Below, in pieces: positions 61,101 through 64,000 of a stretch of DNA of 64,000 bases; positions within the stretch are counted from its first letter, which is position 1, and the number at the start of each line of letters is the position of its first letter. The stretch spans positions 248,001 through 312,000 of the forward strand of contig CAJZBQ010000027.1 in assembly GCA_914767885.1 (NCBI GenBank), read 5' to 3'. The position numbers and the translations under genes are program-made. This DNA is from Blepharisma stoltei. Taxonomy: Eukaryota; Ciliophora; Heterotrichea; Heterotrichida; Blepharismidae. The notes below the pieces were generated by a model. The model searched no databases. It had not been told where the DNA came from and was given only the letters and a program-made list of their open reading frames with translations.

Positions 61101-64000
61101 ACAAAATGGAAAAAATTATTGAATTTACTGCTCATAAAAAGAAAATAAAAGCGCTGTGCTTTTCAGAAGATAATAGATTTCTTGCTTCATGCTCAAGAAA
61201 AGAAAAAAACGTAAAATTGTGAAGCTTGGAATCTTATGAACTGATATCTGAGGTAAACGATCTGAATAAGTGCACTATTTATTATATTCCACATAAAGGA
61301 TTTTGAATTTTAGATATTAATAATGGCGTGCGGGTAATTGATTTAGGGTTTTATACTAGTGTTGTTGACCTTAAAGAAGCCATTAATGAGTTTGAAGTGG
61401 TAGAATCAGCTTTAGTTTCGCCATTAGGGAATCTTTTAGCTGTAAAACATGGTAGTACTGTAGATATTTGAATAATAAGTGGTGGAGATGCGTGAAAATT
61501 GACTGAGCTGACACATAAAAATAATAGCATTGCAACAATGAACTTTTCTTTTTGTGAAAAATTTATAGCGACTTGAACTTATATGGAAAAAATTACGATT
61601 TGGGATATAGAAACCAGCGAAAAAATAATGTGTTTTAAGCTTTCAGGCTCAAAGAGTAGAAAAATAATTTTTTCACCTTGCAGCCAATTTATAGCACTTT
61701 TTAGTAGATCAATCAGCATATTAAGCTTAGAAACTAAAGCGGCTTTGAAAATTTCTCTAGTAGGCATCTCTCTGGAATTATTTGGGATACATTTTCTAAT
61801 CAGACATTTGATCGGAAAATAACTATTTGCCAAACAAATAATTGACGAATGAGGATTTGCTTTCTAAGAAATAAAATTATAATCTAAGATCTGCAAACGC
61901 GAAAGCGACTATATATGAAATTGCAGATGCTTCTAAAGATACAAAGCTTCATCGCTTTTCTCCTTCTGGGGATTATCTGGTCACAACTAATGAAGACACT
62001 TTAAAAATATGGAGATTTAAAGACGCTACCAAAATTACAACACACATATACTAAATCAATTATTGGTTTCTCGTTTAATATCTGCTACCAAATTACCTGT
62101 ATTGGCTTTCGTCCCTGATTTAGGGTTTGGCCTATCCACCGCTGCGATTTAGCCAAGGCAATCCATGCTCTAGTACAAAGAGCCGTCGAAATTTAAGCAC
62201 CGAAGACGAGGACCGTTCAGAGGTGAAGCTGAGGGCACAATAATTCCAAAAAATGTGAATTTATGGATGACTATTGGCAAAAGGGAATATTGAAAACTTG
62301 TATCCTAGGGAGTAACTGCCCGCCTCATGCTGGAGAGTTATCGAATCCATAAAGCGTTGTTTGGCTTCTTCTTTCAAACTGCAAGCCTCCCACAAAATAA
62401 ATTCAAAACCTGAAAATGGGCTTGGACTAGGCTTTGTATGCAGCCGGAAATGCTTATCTGGAATTGCATATACATAAATACGGAATGGCGAACAACTTTC
62501 CCTCTTAGCACCAGTAGCCAGACGGGGATTCTGGAAGCCTTGTCAGGCTCATATTCAGGGCAATGCTTTATCCTGAGGAGGATGAAACTTGGAAGTGATA
62601 AAGGGGATCGCCTATCAAAACTAGAGGGGTTCACTTGGCCAATCGGTCAACCGGATATTTTCCTAGCGCGATATCGGGGAGTTTCATCTGGGCAGAAAAT
62701 CTGACCAGAAAATTCACACTTTGAGTTTTCAGAAAAGGCAACCTCTTCGGCATATTGCACGATGACCCAGCATCTTTACCTCCGGGTAGCAAGTGCAAGC
62801 ACTTGTCCGGAAGGAGCAACATAGTCCTTAGACTGTGTAATCAGACTGGCAAGTAGGGGGGTGATGCGAATCAAGGGACGTGAAGCGCTATTAGTGGCTG
62901 GCGGCAGCTTCTCTATAATAATTTAATGAATTGATGCTTACCTGATATTGCTGTCAATTTCTGGTTGCAAAACCTTGCCAATATAATTAAATATCATTCA
63001 AAGCTGCATTACCTCTTGAGTCGAGACGCCATATTTGATTATCACTAAATTACAACAATTTGCAAACCTTCTAAAAAGAGGCATATAAAATTTTTCATAT
63101 TTTCAAAGGTAGGGGATATTATTATTTCTCTATGATCAGATGACGTTATTAGGATGTTTAGCTTTCCTGGAGGAGAGCTGCTCCATGAGCTTAAAAATGA
63201 TGAAGAAATTAAATTTTTTTGTATTTCATCTAATGAGCTAACTTTAATATCAGTTCCTGATTATGCTTCTGAGATTAATATTTGGTCACTAGAAACTTAT
63301 GACTCTATTTTTAAAAGTAAAGCCCGTTGAACAAATTGACGCTATTGATTTTTCGCCTTGTGGCAGATATTTTGCTTGTGGAAGTAGAAACTCAGAGTAT
63401 TTATATATATATGACTTACTCCCCCCCGTGAGTGAACAAAAACATTAGAAAAATCGCCCAAAAACCCACCCTCCGTGAGTGAACAAAAATTTTTTTAATA
63501 GAAATTTTTTTTATGGAAAAAAAATTTGATATATAAGTGATAAATAAGTGATAATTATTATAATGAAATCTAGAGCTAATTCTGTTTAATTTTAAACGAA
63601 TTGCTTTTTAAAACATAAATTTTATAAATTAAATTAATATTTGCATTCAATTTTTTGCGAATTAGGATTTTTATAAATTTCGAAAAAAAAAATTTTTTAT
63701 AAAATTAATATATAATTTTTTTTAAAAAAAAAATATTAACCCCCCTCCGTGAGTGAACAAAAATTTTTTTGTTCACTCACGGAGGGGGGGAAGTTAGAAA
63801 ATATTGACGAAGAAGTCTCAATAGAAATGGGACTGCAAGAGATTAGATCAATTCGCTATTCTAATTCTGGTAAATATATAGCATGTTCATTCCTATTTAT
63901 TCAATTATGAGACCAAAATTCAAAAATAACTTCAGACTTAATAGTTAATGACGCCGAGTCTTTAAAAATTTGTTTTTCAAAATGCGATAAATATCTTGCA
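58152..64000 (+). CDS. STAND NTPase (NACHT-like) with WD40 repeats, partial
   Basis: Starts MESSSSLKILLSVYRNP (the frame is open another 100 bp upstream without ATG). P-loop IMGSSGSGKSLFCKF; Walker B LFILDGFDYF; sensor KIVITWR, the NACHT order. A helical segment follows (FRDEIYELYIKPLNNQQIIK; EIHTVHKLHKNLRNPFLLNA), then WD40-type repeats from about 60100 onward (CLISPCSSYICIG, SCSRKEKNVKLWSLESYELI, KITIWDIETSEKIMCF, FSPCGRYFACGSRNSEYLY). TGA is Trp in many repeats. Inserts at 58742-59124, 62043-63046 and 63417-63794 plus three apparent tiny ones must be removed. The gene continues past 64000. Such proteins act as ligand-triggered switches, often in innate defence; its role is unknown. Confidence 0.85.
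58742..59124 (-). mobile_element. GC-rich class C element in the NACHT domain
   Basis: About 383 bp; flanks ACATTTATC (58733-58741) and ATATTTATC (59125-59133) look like a diverged duplication. The right end inverted (TATAATCAAAATATGG) matches the 5-prime start of other class C copies, so it is in minus orientation. Removal gives KIVITWRHLSENSHRMVFNS. Confidence 0.8.
61735..61760. other. Apparent 26-bp (or 23-bp) IES in WD40 region
   Basis: A frame change occurs here with no GT...AG intron. Removing TA-bounded 61735-61760 gives LSLETRHLSGIIWDTFSNQ; removing 23 bp (to 61757) also keeps the frame. Could instead be a frameshift. Confidence 0.4.
61865..61884. other. Apparent 20-bp IES in WD40 region
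   Basis: TCTAAGA is repeated at both ends. Removing the 20 bp from TA 61865 joins RMRICFL to RSANAKATIYEIADAS; the unexcised frame stops at TAA 61885. Confidence 0.45.
62043..63046 (-). mobile_element. 1-kb GC-rich class C element in WD40 region
   Basis: About 1004 bp between AAATTACAACA repeats (62032-62042, 63047-63057). Its right end inverted is ATAATCAAATATGGCGTC, the 5-prime hairpin start shared with 47842. The longest class C copy in the window; the open frames inside are not recognised. Removal joins DATKITT to ICKPSKKRH. Confidence 0.88.
63290..63317. other. Apparent 28-bp IES in WD40 region
   Basis: TA to TA. Removal gives EINIWSLKPVEQIDAIDFSP in one frame; otherwise the frame shifts between IWSLETYD and PVEQIDAIDF. 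Confidence 0.45.
63417..63794. mobile_element. Full-length class A MITE IES in WD40 region
   Basis: 378 bp with TTA on both sides (GACTTACTCCCC ... GGGAAGTTAGAA). Excision gives EYLYIYDLENIDEEVSIEMG. Confidence 0.93.

Noticed and set aside
62374-62822. Overlapping open frames on both strands
   Set aside because: Inside the 1-kb class C element; no recognisable domain and GC-rich composition explains the open frames.
10963-63046. GC-rich blocks as bacterial contamination or chimeric assembly
   Set aside because: They have target-site duplications of local sequence and related copies elsewhere in the window, which contamination would not give.
11247-63794. Evenly repeated CTCCGTGAG motif as a CRISPR-like array
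   Set aside because: The copies are MITE termini in inverted pairs dispersed over the window, without spacers of uniform size.

Overview
This window looks like germline (micronuclear) DNA of a heterotrich ciliate, most likely Blepharisma or a close relative. Three things in the sequence point there. First, TGA is read as tryptophan inside nearly every conserved gene (DHHC palmitoyltransferase, 14-3-3, kinesin, delta-tubulin, IFT52, CDPK); TAA and TAG are the stops. Second, introns are 15 or 16 nt long (for example in kinesin, eIF4G and the phosphodiesterase). Third, many genes are cut by AT-rich inserts, and deleting an insert exactly between its short flanking repeats restores a conserved reading frame. 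That is the behaviour of internal eliminated sequences (IESs). The species call is inference; code, intron size and inserts are read directly.

Layout. 1-8.3 kb: kinesin motor (runs off the left edge), 14-3-3, armadillo protein, Rrp42-like exosome subunit, redoxin without its catalytic Cys, DIM1 rRNA dimethylase and a coiled-coil protein. 8.3-20.5 kb: coiled-coil protein, DHHC enzyme, two hypothetical proteins, HIT hydrolase, prenylated ubiquitin-like protein, RING-PHD protein, possible RecA-fold protein, two tandem ubiquilin-like genes and a coiled-coil protein. 20.9-31 kb: RING-CH membrane ligase, tetraspan protein, lipidated coiled-coil protein, NDUFS1 (complex I), a CFAP97-like gene and a large repeat protein. 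31-46.8 kb: SAXO, SNU13, delta-tubulin, cyclin-domain protein, IFT52, CDPK, CHHC zinc-finger protein and eIF4G. 47-50 kb: gene-poor, with two retroposon-like elements and a decayed PiggyBac transposase. 50.5-64 kb: AGC kinase, membrane-anchored cyclic-nucleotide phosphodiesterase, initiator tRNA-Met, a small membrane protein and a long STAND (NACHT-like) NTPase with WD40 repeats that runs off the right edge.

Inserts fall into at least five classes. (A) MITEs of about 290-390 bp with CTCCCCCCTCCGTGAG termini and a 3-bp TNA duplication, normally TAA or TTA. (B) MITE-like inserts with CCCCTTTAAATTGGAAC termini, flanked by TA or TTA. (C) GC-rich elements of about 0.4-1 kb with 7-15 bp target-site duplications, some with 5-prime hairpins and TAAG-repeat tails, behaving like non-LTR retroposons or SINEs. 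(D) Near-perfect palindromes. (E) Small TA-bounded inserts, some apparently only 20-28 bp. Elements are nested (MITE in retroposon in gene; MITE in a TTAA-flanked IES in delta-tubulin). Several genes (kinesin, SAXO, delta-tubulin, IFT52, CFAP97-like) serve cilia. Coordinates for split genes run from start to stop and include the inserts, so the listed span is not a continuous reading frame.
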